DNA of 55,944 nt from Falsiroseomonas sp. (GTDB lineage Bacteria > Pseudomonadota > Alphaproteobacteria > Acetobacterales > Acetobacteraceae). Shown piece by piece: positions 43,729 through 52,183 of the stretch. How positions within the stretch are numbered: the stretch's first letter is position 1; the number at the start of each line of letters is the position of its first letter. The translations under genes and the position numbers were made by a program. The notes under the pieces are model-generated. The model was not told where the DNA came from. It saw nothing but the letters and a program-made list of their open reading frames with translations, and searched no databases. The stretch covers positions 1 through 55,944 of the forward strand of contig NZ_JAUYTS010000238.1 of the NCBI RefSeq assembly GCF_030695085.1, in the 5' to 3' direction.

Positions 43729-43757
43729 CACCTAGACACCCTACTGCTGACAGTCAA
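43729..43757 (-). promoter_or_regulatory. Predicted promoter of the tctC-tctB-tctA-eda-kdgK operon
   Basis: Minus strand TTGACT (43757-43752), a 17-bp spacer, then TAGGTG (43734-43729), about 60 bp before the tctC ATG. The -35 is good and the -10 poor, consistent with an activator-dependent promoter. Confidence 0.35.
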
Positions 43758-43792
43758 CGGCAGACGCATGAGCGCGTGTAAGGCCGGGTACC

Positions 43793-43800
43793 GAGGAGGT
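43793..43800 (+). promoter_or_regulatory. Ribosome binding site fixing the GTG start of the SDR gene
   Basis: GAGGAGGT five bases before GTG 43806 is an ideal Shine-Dalgarno and supports this non-ATG start. Confidence 0.7.
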
Positions 43801-43805
43801 TCAGC

Positions 43806-44597
43806 GTGGATCTGGGATATCAAGGGCGTCGGGTGCTGGTGATCGGCGCCTCCACCGGCATCGGCTTCGCCACGGCCAGCCTGCTGGTGGCGGAGGGGGC
43901 GGAGGTGATGATCGCCTCCCGCGATGCGGCCGGCATCGCCGCGGCGGCGGCGCGCATCGGCGCCGAGGGCGGCCGCACCCCCGCCACGGCGGTGGCCGAC
44001 ATCACCCAGGAAGGCGCCGCGGACCGGCTGCTGGCCGATGCCGCCGCGCGGCTCGGCGGGCTGGATGCGCTGGTGGATGCCGTGGGCGGGTCCATCCGTT
44101 CGCCCTTCGAGGCGCTGACCGATGCGGATTGGCTGGGCAACTACCAGTTCAACGTGCTGTCCGCGGTGCGCGCCGTGCGTGCCGCGCTGCCGCTGCTGCG
44201 CCAGGGCCAGGCGCCGGCCATCGTGCTGCTGGGGGCCGCGGCGTCGCGCATGCCCTACCCGAACCAGATCGTCTCCAACGTTCACAAGGCCGGCCTGCTC
44301 GGGCTGACCAAGACGCTGGCAGGCGAATATGCGGCGGAGGGTATCCGCGTGAACTGCGTCGCGCCCGGGCGCACCCTGACCCGGCTGTGGCAGGACCGGG
44401 CGGAGAAGCTGGCGGCGGAACGCGGCGTGGCGGCGGCGGAAGTGATCGCGGAATTCAGCCACGAAATCCCGATCGGCCGCTTCGCGACGGCGGAGGAAGT
44501 GGCGGTGATGGTGGTGTGGCTGCTCAGCCCGCGCGCCGCCTATGTCACCGGCCAGACGGTGAATGTGGATGGCGGCATCGCCCGGGGGCTGCTGTAG
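43806..44597 (+). CDS. Short-chain dehydrogenase/reductase with altered active site
   Basis: A 263-residue Rossmann-fold SDR. The nucleotide site is VLVIGASTGIGFATAS and the C-terminal VNVDGG motif is present. The usual YxxxK is replaced by SNVHK in YPNQIVSNVHKAG, so the catalytic tyrosine is serine, although lysine remains. A comparable serine-bearing SDR group exists to my recollection. Divergent from the TTT and sugar-acid operon, so it may act on a sugar acid or its keto form. Starts at GTG 43806. Confidence 0.87.
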   Translation: MDLGYQGRRVLVIGASTGIGFATASLLVAEGAEVMIASRDAAGIAAAAARIGAEGGRTPATAVADITQEGAADRLLADAAARLGGLDALVDAVGGSIRSPFEALTDADWLGNYQFNVLSAVRAVRAALPLLRQGQAPAIVLLGAAASRMPYPNQIVSNVHKAGLLGLTKTLAGEYAAEGIRVNCVAPGRTLTRLWQDRAEKLAAERGVAAAEVIAEFSHEIPIGRFATAEEVAVMVVWLLSPRAAYVTGQTVNVDGGIARGLL

Positions 44598-44602
44598 CCT
44601 GC

Positions 44603-44636
44603 CGCCGCGCCTTCGTCCTCAGGCGGAGGCGCGGCG
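44603..44636. terminator. Hairpin between convergent SDR and giant signalling gene
   Basis: A 10-bp perfect stem (44603-44612 with 44627-44636), loop of 14 bases, spanning the gap and the last codons of the signalling gene. No T-run. Confidence 0.35.
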
Positions 44637-47600
44637 TTCCAGCGTGACCTCGGATTCGCGCGTGGCCTCGGCCTCGTCGCCGGACAGGCTGGCGTCGATG
44701 ATCTGCGCCAGCGCCTTCTCCAGCGTCGCGACGCGGATCGGCTTTTCCACATGCCCATCCATGCCGGCCTCGTGGCAGGCGGCGATATCCTCCCGGAAGG
44801 CGCCGGCCGTGACGGCAAGGATCGGCACGCGGCCCATCGGTCCCGGCAGGGCGCGGATGCGGCGGGTGGCTTCCAGCCCGTCCATGCCGGGCATCTGCAC
44901 ATCCATCAGCACCGCATCGAAGCCCGCCGCCTCACGCGAGACCGCCTCCACCGCCGCGGCGCCATCGGCCACCAGTTCCACGCTGTGGCCCACGGCTTCC
45001 AGCGTCGCGCGCAGCAGCAGGCGGTTCGCCGCGACATCATCCGCGGCCAGGATCCGCAGCCGCCGGCGCTGCACGAGCGGCGCCGGCGCCACGCCGAGGA
45101 CGGCGTCCGGCACGGCCGGGGCGTTGGCCGCCATGCCGCGCAGCGGCAGCACCAGCGGCGTCGTGCCGGTGGCCAGGGCTGGGGCCGGGGCGGGGGCCGG
45201 GCTGGGCACGGCGGCTTCCGCGGCGGCGGGCTCGGTCACCGCCGTGGCGGGAAGCTCGAACCAGAACACGCTGCCGCGCCCGCCCGGTCCCGCCTCATAC
45301 TCGATCTGCCCGCCGAGCAGCGCCGCGAAGCGGGCCGAGACGGCGAGCCCGAGGCCGGAGCCGGCCGCGCCGGTGCCGCGCGGGTCATAGCGGACGAAAT
45401 CCTGGAACAGCCGCCCGTTCAACATGGGCGAGACGCCCGGGCCGGTATCCGTCACCTCGAAGCGCAGCCGGCCCTCCAGCGGCTTCGACAGGCGCAGCGT
45501 GACGCCGCCCTGGTCGGTGAACTTCACCGCATTGCCCAGCAGGTTCAGCAGCACCTGCCGTACCCGCGCGCGGTCCATCAGCACGGCTCGCGGTACATCG
45601 GCCGCCACCTCGATCCGCAGCGACAGGCCCTTCTGGTCCGCGCTCGGCCGCAGCAGGTCGATGCAGGACCGTGCGATGGCCGCCGCGTCGGAGGCCTCCA
45701 GCCGCGGCGCCTCGGCGCGCCCCGCCTCGATCGTGCTGATCTCCAGCAGCCGGCCGACGACGCCGGCCAGATGTTCCCCTGCCTCGGTGATGGTGCGGAC
45801 CTGCTCGCGATGGTCCGGCCCCAGGCTGCGGTCGCGCAGCAGAAGCTGGGCCCAGCCGAGGATGCCGTTCAGCGGTGTCCGCAATTCGTGGCTGGCGGCC
45901 GACAGGAAGCGGGACTTCACCGCGCTGGCGGCCCGCGCCGTCTCCAGCGCCGCGGCCAGGCGCGCGGCCATGTGGTCCAGCCGCTGCGCCAGCGCCGCCA
46001 GCTCCGGCGTCGCCACCCGGCGGTCCAGCCCCACCCGGGCGGAAAGGTCGCCATCCGCCAGCCGGTCCACGGTATGGCCGAGCCGGCGGATCGGCCGCAG
46101 CACCATCACCTCGCCCAGCGCCAGCACCAGCCCGAGCAGCGCCAGCCCACCAAGGCCGAGCAGCAGGTAGGACAGCATGCGGCGCTGGCGTACGGGGGCG
46201 AGCAGCGCCTCCTCATCCACGCCGAGGATGACCCGCAGGTTGCTGCCGCCGATCGGCGCATGGGCGAAGATGCCGGTGGTGCCTTCCAGCATCGCTGCCC
46301 GCAGCAGCCCCGGCCCGGCGCTGGACAGCGCGGCACGGGCCACCGGATGCGTGCTGACATCAAGGCCGGGGCGCCAGCGGGCAGCCCGTACGGCGTCGGC
46401 GCCCGGCACATGCAGCGCCACCAGCCGGCTGGCGCCGTCGATCACGGCGATGCGGAAATGGCGCGGCGCTGCGGCGGTGACCAGGCCACGCAGCCAGTCC
46501 GGATCCAGCCCCGCGCTCAGCACCGCCGCAACCTGCCCGTCCTGCCGCAGGATCGGCACCATCAGGTGCAGCATCGGCGGCTCGCCCCAGGGCGGCTCCA
46601 CGAGATCGGACAGCACTTCGGTGCCGGTCTGCATCACCCGCTGGAATTGCGGAACATCCGCCAGCGTGGTCTGCGGCGAGTCGCCACTCTCGCAGAGCAC
46701 CGTGCCGTCGGTGCGGATCACGCTGATCGAGCGTTGCCAGGGCGCGGTGGCGGCGATCGGCTGCAGGACCGCGCGGCAGGCGCTGGCATCGGTCCGGCCC
46801 GCGGCGCGGGCCTCGAAGGTGCCGGAAACCTCCGGCACGCGGGACAGGGCGATCAGCAGGGTGCGCGCCTGGCCGACCAGTGCCTCAACCTCCCGCGCGC
46901 TGCGGGCGGCGGCGGCCGTGGCCTCGGTCTCGGCGGCCAGGATGCGGTCCTGCGTCTCGGTTTCGAACAGCCAGGCGGAAAAGACCAGCATGGGGACCAT
47001 CGCCAGCACCGCGAAACTCGCCCAGCGCCGCCGGATGCCCATGCCCCAGCGCTGGCGCGGGGCGGCGCGCGGCGGGATGCGGAAGCCCGGGCGAGGGGGT
47101 GCGGCGGCGCTGCTGGCCGGGTCGGCCGCGATGGCGGGCCGCGGCACCAGGGTCCAGGCCGGGCCGGATCGCGGCGGAACCTGCGGCAGTGGCGGGTTCG
47201 GGCTGGGCCGGCCGATCAGGTAGCCCTGCACCAGGTCGCAGCCCTCGATGCGCAGGAAATCGAGCTGCGACTGCGTCTCCACCCCCTCCGCGCAGGCCTT
47301 GATGCCAAGGCCGCGGCACAGTTGCAGCACCGCGCGGATGACGCTGCGCGCGCGTTCGCTGCCATCGATGTCGCGGATGAAGGACCGGTCCAGCTTCACC
47401 TTGTCGAGCGGCAAGGCATGCAGGTAGCCGAGCGAGGAATAGCCGGTGCCGAAATCATCGAGCGCCACCCGCACGCCGAGGACATGCAGCTCCTCGATCG
47501 TCACCGCCGCCGCGGCCTCGTCCTTGATCAGCGTGCCTTCGGTGACTTCCAGCTCCAGCCGGTCCGGCGCCAGGCCGGAATCGCGCAGCATGCTGGCCAC

Positions 47601-48977
47601 CAGCCCGGCCAGCCCGCCGAGGTGGAAGCGGGAGGCGGAGACGTTCAGCGCCACCTTCAGCGGATGCGGCCATGCGGCGGCCTGGCGGCAGCCCTCGCGC
47701 AGCACCCATTCATCCAGCATGCCGCCGAGGCCGCAGGCTTCCGCGATCGGCACGAAGACGGCCGGGGAGACCGGGCCGAAGCCGGGCCGGTCCCAGCGCA
47801 GCAGCGCCTCGCAGCTCGCCACCTCGCCGGTCACGGTATCGGCCACCGGCTGCCATTCGAAACGGAAGGCGCCCTGCGCCAGCGCCGCGCGCAGGTCCCG
47901 CTCCAGCGACTGCCGGCCGGCGAGCTGACCCTCCATCGCCGGGTCGAAGCGCATCTGCCGGCCGCGGCCCTGGTTCTTCGCGGCATACAGCGCATTATCC
48001 GCGCGCCGCAGCAGCGCATCCGCATCAAGCCCATCGGCAGGCGCCAGCGCATAGCCGACCGAGGTGCGGATCGGCACCGGCTGGCCCTGGTATTCGAAGG
48101 GCGCGCTCAGCGCCTCGATCAGCCGCACCGCCAGCGCATCGGCCTCCGCATGGGTCACCGGGCCTGAGAGGATCACGGCGAATTCGTCGCCGCCGAGGCG
48201 TGCCACCGTATCATTGCCGCGCACGCAGGCCGCGAGGCGCCGCGCCGCCTCCCGCAGCAGGGCGTCGCCGCCGGCATGGCCGAGCAGGTCGTTCACCGCC
48301 TTGAAGCGGTCGAGATCGAGGCAGAACACGGCGAAGCCGTGTTGCGCCGGGCTGCGCGCCAGCGCGATCGCCGCCGCCAGGCGCTGTTCGAACAGCGGCC
48401 GGTTGCCAAGGCCGGTCAGCGGGTCGCGCAGCGCCGCCGATTGCGCCGAATCGAGGCTGGTCCGCAATTCGATCGCTGCCGCGACGCCCTGGGCGATATC
48501 CGCCAGGGCGCGGGATGCGCTGGGCGGCATCTGTCGCGGTTCGTGGTCCACCACGCAGAGTGTGCCGAGCGCGTGGCCGTGCTGGTTGATGATCGGCGCG
48601 CCGGCATAGAAGCGGATATGCGGCGGGCCGGTGACCAGCGGGTTGTCCGCGAAGCGCGGGTCCAGCCGGGCATCCTCCACCACCATCACCTCATCCGGGA
48701 CCAGGATGGCGTGGGCGCAGAAGGACGCGCTGCGGGGGGTTTCGCAAAGGTCCAGCCCGGCGGCGGCCTTGAACCACTGCCGATCCGCATCAACCAGGCT
48801 GACGATGCCGATCGGCGCGCCGACGAGATGCGCGGCCAGGCGGGCGAAGCCATCGAAGCGCGCCTCAGGCGCCGTATCGAGCATGCCCGTGGCATGCAAG
48901 GCCCGAAGGCGCTCAGCTTCGTTTGCGGGTAATGCGGCGGGCGGCAAAACGGGGTTCGCTTCCCTATAAGGTGGCAA
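44619..48977 (-). CDS. GAF-GGDEF-EAL-sensor-HAMP-histidine kinase-receiver signalling protein
   Basis: A 1452-residue protein in one unbroken frame. Order: GAF domain (about 20-170), GGDEF (185-345, motif RLGGDEF near 262), EAL (355-600, CEALLRW near 388 and DDFGTGYSSLGYL), a Pro-rich linker, TM1 (651-671), an extracytoplasmic sensor region (672-933), TM2 (934-960), HAMP, HisKA (SHELRTPLNG, His near 1030), HATPase, then a receiver with VLMDVQMPGMDG (Asp near 1359). Both c-di-GMP enzymes and the hybrid kinase keep their key residues, and topology puts all catalytic domains in the cytoplasm. The apparent start is TTG 48977 (or TTG 48947), upstream of the conserved GAF lead-in. An internal ATG before TM1 might give a separate kinase. 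Confidence 0.88.
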   Translation of the reverse strand: MPPYREANPVLPPAALPANEAERLRALHATGMLDTAPEARFDGFARLAAHLVGAPIGIVSLVDADRQWFKAAAGLDLCETPRSASFCAHAILVPDEVMVVEDARLDPRFADNPLVTGPPHIRFYAGAPIINQHGHALGTLCVVDHEPRQMPPSASRALADIAQGVAAAIELRTSLDSAQSAALRDPLTGLGNRPLFEQRLAAAIALARSPAQHGFAVFCLDLDRFKAVNDLLGHAGGDALLREAARRLAACVRGNDTVARLGGDEFAVILSGPVTHAEADALAVRLIEALSAPFEYQGQPVPIRTSVGYALAPADGLDADALLRRADNALYAAKNQGRGRQMRFDPAMEGQLAGRQSLERDLRAALAQGAFRFEWQPVADTVTGEVASCEALLRWDRPGFGPVSPAVFVPIAEACGLGGMLDEWVLREGCRQAAAWPHPLKVALNVSASRFHLGGLAGLVASMLRDSGLAPDRLELEVTEGTLIKDEAAAAVTIEELHVLGVRVALDDFGTGYSSLGYLHALPLDKVKLDRSFIRDIDGSERARSVIRAVLQLCRGLGIKACAEGVETQSQLDFLRIEGCDLVQGYLIGRPSPNPPLPQVPPRSGPAWTLVPRPAIAADPASSAAAPPRPGFRIPPRAAPRQRWGMGIRRRWASFAVLAMVPMLVFSAWLFETETQDRILAAETEATAAAARSAREVEALVGQARTLLIALSRVPEVSGTFEARAAGRTDASACRAVLQPIAATAPWQRSISVIRTDGTVLCESGDSPQTTLADVPQFQRVMQTGTEVLSDLVEPPWGEPPMLHLMVPILRQDGQVAAVLSAGLDPDWLRGLVTAAAPRHFRIAVIDGASRLVALHVPGADAVRAARWRPGLDVSTHPVARAALSSAGPGLLRAAMLEGTTGIFAHAPIGGSNLRVILGVDEEALLAPVRQRRMLSYLLLGLGGLALLGLVLALGEVMVLRPIRRLGHTVDRLADGDLSARVGLDRRVATPELAALAQRLDHMAARLAAALETARAASAVKSRFLSAASHELRTPLNGILGWAQLLLRDRSLGPDHREQVRTITEAGEHLAGVVGRLLEISTIEAGRAEAPRLEASDAAAIARSCIDLLRPSADQKGLSLRIEVAADVPRAVLMDRARVRQVLLNLLGNAVKFTDQGGVTLRLSKPLEGRLRFEVTDTGPGVSPMLNGRLFQDFVRYDPRGTGAAGSGLGLAVSARFAALLGGQIEYEAGPGGRGSVFWFELPATAVTEPAAAEAAVPSPAPAPAPALATGTTPLVLPLRGMAANAPAVPDAVLGVAPAPLVQRRRLRILAADDVAANRLLLRATLEAVGHSVELVADGAAAVEAVSREAAGFDAVLMDVQMPGMDGLEATRRIRALPGPMGRVPILAVTAGAFREDIAACHEAGMDGHVEKPIRVATLEKALAQIIDASLSGDEAEATRESEVTLERRASA

Positions 48978-49106
48978 CGATTTACCGATAGCAACTCAAG
49001 GTAGCATCAGACAGTAAGGGTCGCTTCATTGGAAGGCAAATTGCCCCCGCGCGGGTAGCCCAGACAACGTAGGCGTGTGTAAGGGATTGTGCGGGCCCGG
49101 CCCGGT

Positions 49107-50906
49107 TCAGCCTGCCGGCAGCAGCATGTGCACCGCGGTGCCCCGGCCGGGCCGGCTATCCGCCAGCAATGCGCCATCCGCGCGGCGCAGGAAGGCCGCC
49201 ACCATCGCCAGCCCCAGCCCGGTGCCGCGGCCGGGCGGCTTGGTGGTGAAGAACGGCTCGCCGAGCCGGGCCAGCGCTTCGGGCGACATGCCCTGGCCGG
49301 AATCGCGCACCGTGATCCGGTGGTAGTTGCCCGGTGTCAGCGTCGGCGCACCGGTGGGGCGGGGGGGGACCTGAAGGGGGTGCGCGGTGATCCACACCTC
49401 GCCGCCCTGCGGCATGGCATCGCGCGCATTGGCCGCCAGGTTGATCAGCGCCGTCTCCAGCTCCGCCCGGTCCAGCCCGGGGGCGCTGCGCAGCCCGGGT
49501 GGCACGTCGCAGCGCACCCGGATGCCGGCGCCGAGTGTGGCATCCAGCAGCTCCGCCAATTCGCGGAGCGAGGCGGTGATGTCCACCGCGCCCGCGGAGC
49601 GCAGCGCGACCGGGTCGCTGCGCCGCGTCGTGTCCAGCAGGCGGCGGGACAGGGCGGTGGCACGCGTGGCGTGGCTTTCCAGCAGATCGGCCACCTGCCG
49701 CACCCGGGCGGCATCCTCCGCATGGCGCTGCAGCAGCCGGGCGGCGGCGCTGACGGATTGGGTGATATTGCCGAAATCATGCGCCAGGCCGCCCGCGAGC
49801 AGGCCGAGCGTTGCCTGGCGTTCCGCGGTGCGGGCGCGTGATTCCGCCAGGCTGCGGCTGCGCATGCTGCGCTCCGCCTGCCAGATCGCGGCCAGCAGCA
49901 CCGCCATGGACAGCACGGCCCCGGCCAGCGGAGCGATCATGCGGCGCCGCCAGTCCCGGTACAGGGCCTGCTGCGACAGGCCATAGGCGATCCCGACATC
50001 ATGCCGCGCCAGCCGCCTGATCGCCGTCATCCGCGGTGTGCCGTCGAAGGGGGATGGGCCCTGCAGCACCTCCAGCGGGCCGCTGCGCAGCGCCCGGAGC
50101 ATGGTCCCGGCGCTGCGCGGCAGGGCGGCGCCCACCGGATCCGCCGGCTCCGGCACCGCGGCCAGGATCGCGCCATCCAGGCGGAACAGCGTCACCTGGT
50201 CCTGCGGCGATTCCAGGATGCTGCGGTAGAAGGACTGGAAGTTACCGGGCAGAAGCGCCGCCACGATGGTACCGCCATCGCTCAGCCCGTCGGCGCGGGG
50301 CCGCGCACGGACGATGGGGAATATGGGCGCGCCGGTCACGGCGGCGCGGACGACCTGGCCGATGAACACCGTCTCCGGAATCGGGCTGCCGGCGCGCTGC
50401 GCCGCCACATAGTCCCGGCTGGCGACATCGCGCGCTGGCGCGCCGAAGGGCTGCGTGCTCGACATCACCAGCAGGCCACCCGGGGCAACCAGCGCGAGGC
50501 CGCCGGAATTGAGGTTCACCGCATCCAGCGCCCGCAGGAACCCATATAGCGCCGCATCCCCCTGCACATCCGGCCACCCCATGCCCTGCATGCGATGCGC
50601 GATGGCGGCGATGGTGAGTTCCTGGGCATCGAAGGCACGCAGCGCGTGTTCGTGCAGCATCTCCGCCACACGCTCCACCCGGCCACGCGCCGCCTGTTCC
50701 ACCGTGGCCATGGTGCTGAAGCCGATGGCGACCAGGGCGCCCAGCGGCAGCAGGACCGCAAAGGCCCGCAGCAGCAGCAACCCGCGCCACGGCAGCCGGA
50801 CCGCCGCCGCGGCATCGGGCGTCGGGTTCACGACGTCCGGCGCCATCGTCGCGACCGGGCCACCACATCCGATACTTTCCACGGCATCGTCATGATGCCA
50901 ATTCAT
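49107..50906 (-). CDS. Membrane sensor histidine kinase
   Basis: A 599-residue kinase. TM1 lies near residues 42-66, then an extracytoplasmic Cache/PDC-like sensor (to about 325), TM2 (about 326-346), a HisKA-type region with LLAGGLAHDFGNITQSVSAA containing the phospho-accepting histidine, and a HATPase with LINLAANARDAMPQGG, VRDSGQGM and GRGTGLGLAMV. There is no receiver domain and no response regulator gene adjacent. The nearest receiver is the C-terminus of the giant protein 129 bp downstream on the same strand. The start at 50906 or the GTG at 50909 is uncertain; an ATG near residue 21 is also possible. Confidence 0.88.
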   Translation of the reverse strand: MNWHHDDAVESIGCGGPVATMAPDVVNPTPDAAAAVRLPWRGLLLLRAFAVLLPLGALVAIGFSTMATVEQAARGRVERVAEMLHEHALRAFDAQELTIAAIAHRMQGMGWPDVQGDAALYGFLRALDAVNLNSGGLALVAPGGLLVMSSTQPFGAPARDVASRDYVAAQRAGSPIPETVFIGQVVRAAVTGAPIFPIVRARPRADGLSDGGTIVAALLPGNFQSFYRSILESPQDQVTLFRLDGAILAAVPEPADPVGAALPRSAGTMLRALRSGPLEVLQGPSPFDGTPRMTAIRRLARHDVGIAYGLSQQALYRDWRRRMIAPLAGAVLSMAVLLAAIWQAERSMRSRSLAESRARTAERQATLGLLAGGLAHDFGNITQSVSAAARLLQRHAEDAARVRQVADLLESHATRATALSRRLLDTTRRSDPVALRSAGAVDITASLRELAELLDATLGAGIRVRCDVPPGLRSAPGLDRAELETALINLAANARDAMPQGGEVWITAHPLQVPPRPTGAPTLTPGNYHRITVRDSGQGMSPEALARLGEPFFTTKPPGRGTGLGLAMVAAFLRRADGALLADSRPGRGTAVHMLLPAG

Positions 50907-51073
50907 CACATGCGCGGACTCGTCGCCACCCTCGGTTCAATGCACCCCCGCGACAACCCGGCCCGCAACCCGGCCGGCAACCCGGTCCGCCCTGGGGGAC
51001 GCATCGCGCCGCCCCGGCGCCGAATTTCCCGCCGGCGATTCCCAGGCACGGGAGAGTGCTGTAGAGGCCGCGC

Positions 51074-52183
51074 GTGCCCACGCCCCTGCCTGCCCACCTG
51101 GCCATCATCATCCCCGTATTCCGGGAGGCCGCCAATGTCGCGCCCCTGGTCGCCAGGCTCGATGCCGCGCTGGCCGGCCTGGCGTGGGAGGCGGTGTTCG
51201 TCGATGACGACAGCCCCGATGGCACCGCCGCCGCCGCCCGGGCGATCGCGGCCACGGACCCCCGTGTGCGTTGCATCCGCCGCATCGGCCGGCGCGGGCT
51301 GGCTTCCGCCTGCATCGAGGGGATGCTCTCGGTCTCCGCCCCCTTCGTCGCGGTGATGGATGGCGACCTGCAGCATGACGAAACCATCCTGCCGGCCATG
51401 CTGGCGGCGGTGCAGGCCGGCGCAGATATCGCCATCGGCAGCCGCCATGTCTCCGGCGGCGCCGCCTCGGGTGGGTTCTCCGCCGCGCGCGGCGCGCTTT
51501 CCGATGGCGGCGCCCGGCTCGCGCGGATGCTGCTGCCGGTGCAGGTGGCGGACCCGATGAGCGGCTTCTTCCTGCTGCGGCGTGAGGTGGTGGAGGATGT
51601 GGCGCCACGGCTGGCGGCACGCGGCTTCAAGATCCTGCTCGACATCCTGCTCTCCGCCCGCCGCAAGCTGGTGGTGGCGGAAGTGCCCTACAGCTTCCGC
51701 TCCCGCCTCGCCGGGGAAAGCAAGCTGGATGCCACGGTGCTGCTGGAATTCGCCGGCCTGCTGCTGGACAAGGCCACCGGCGGCGCCGTGCCGATGCGTT
51801 TCCTCGCATTTGCCGCGGTCGGCGCGGTGGGGCTGCTGGTGCACATGGCGGCGCTGGCGCTGCTGGTCGGGCCGCTGGGCTTCGGGCCGCTGGGTTTCGG
51901 AACGGCGCAATGGGCCGCGACCCTGGTCGCCATGACGGCGAATTTCGTGCTGAACAACCGCATCACCTATCGCGATGCCAGGCTGCGCGGGCCGGCGCTG
52001 TGGCGGGGCCTGGCCTTGTTCTACCTGGTCTGCGGCATCGGCGCCGCGGCCAATGTCGGCATTGCCGGCCTGCTGGTGCGGGATGGCGTGCTGGCCTGGG
52101 GCATGGCCGGCGCCGCGGGCGCGCTGATCACGGTGGTGTGGAACTACGCCGTGTCCTCCACCCTGGTGTGGCGGGCCCGATGA
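51074..52183 (+). CDS. Family 2 glycosyltransferase fused to a GtrA-like membrane domain
   Basis: A 369-residue protein. Residues about 1-230 are a dolichyl-phosphate-mannose-synthase-like GT2, with AVFVDDDSPDGTAAAA, VMDGDLQHDETILP and DPMSGFFLLRREVV. Residues about 235-369 form a four-helix GtrA domain (AVGLLVHMAALALLVG and later NFVLNNRITYRDARL). Such enzymes load a sugar onto polyprenyl phosphate and help it flip. The downstream GT39 gene, coupled by ATGA, would use that donor. GTG start at 51074. Confidence 0.9.
   Translation: MPTPLPAHLAIIIPVFREAANVAPLVARLDAALAGLAWEAVFVDDDSPDGTAAAARAIAATDPRVRCIRRIGRRGLASACIEGMLSVSAPFVAVMDGDLQHDETILPAMLAAVQAGADIAIGSRHVSGGAASGGFSAARGALSDGGARLARMLLPVQVADPMSGFFLLRREVVEDVAPRLAARGFKILLDILLSARRKLVVAEVPYSFRSRLAGESKLDATVLLEFAGLLLDKATGGAVPMRFLAFAAVGAVGLLVHMAALALLVGPLGFGPLGFGTAQWAATLVAMTANFVLNNRITYRDARLRGPALWRGLALFYLVCGIGAAANVGIAGLLVRDGVLAWGMAGAAGALITVVWNYAVSSTLVWRAR

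Noticed and set aside
44751..48167. Very long open frame on the plus strand opposite the giant signalling gene
   Set aside because: It is the antisense shadow typical of GC-rich coding DNA. It has no recognisable domain and biased Arg/Gln/His composition, while the minus strand encodes seven clear domains.
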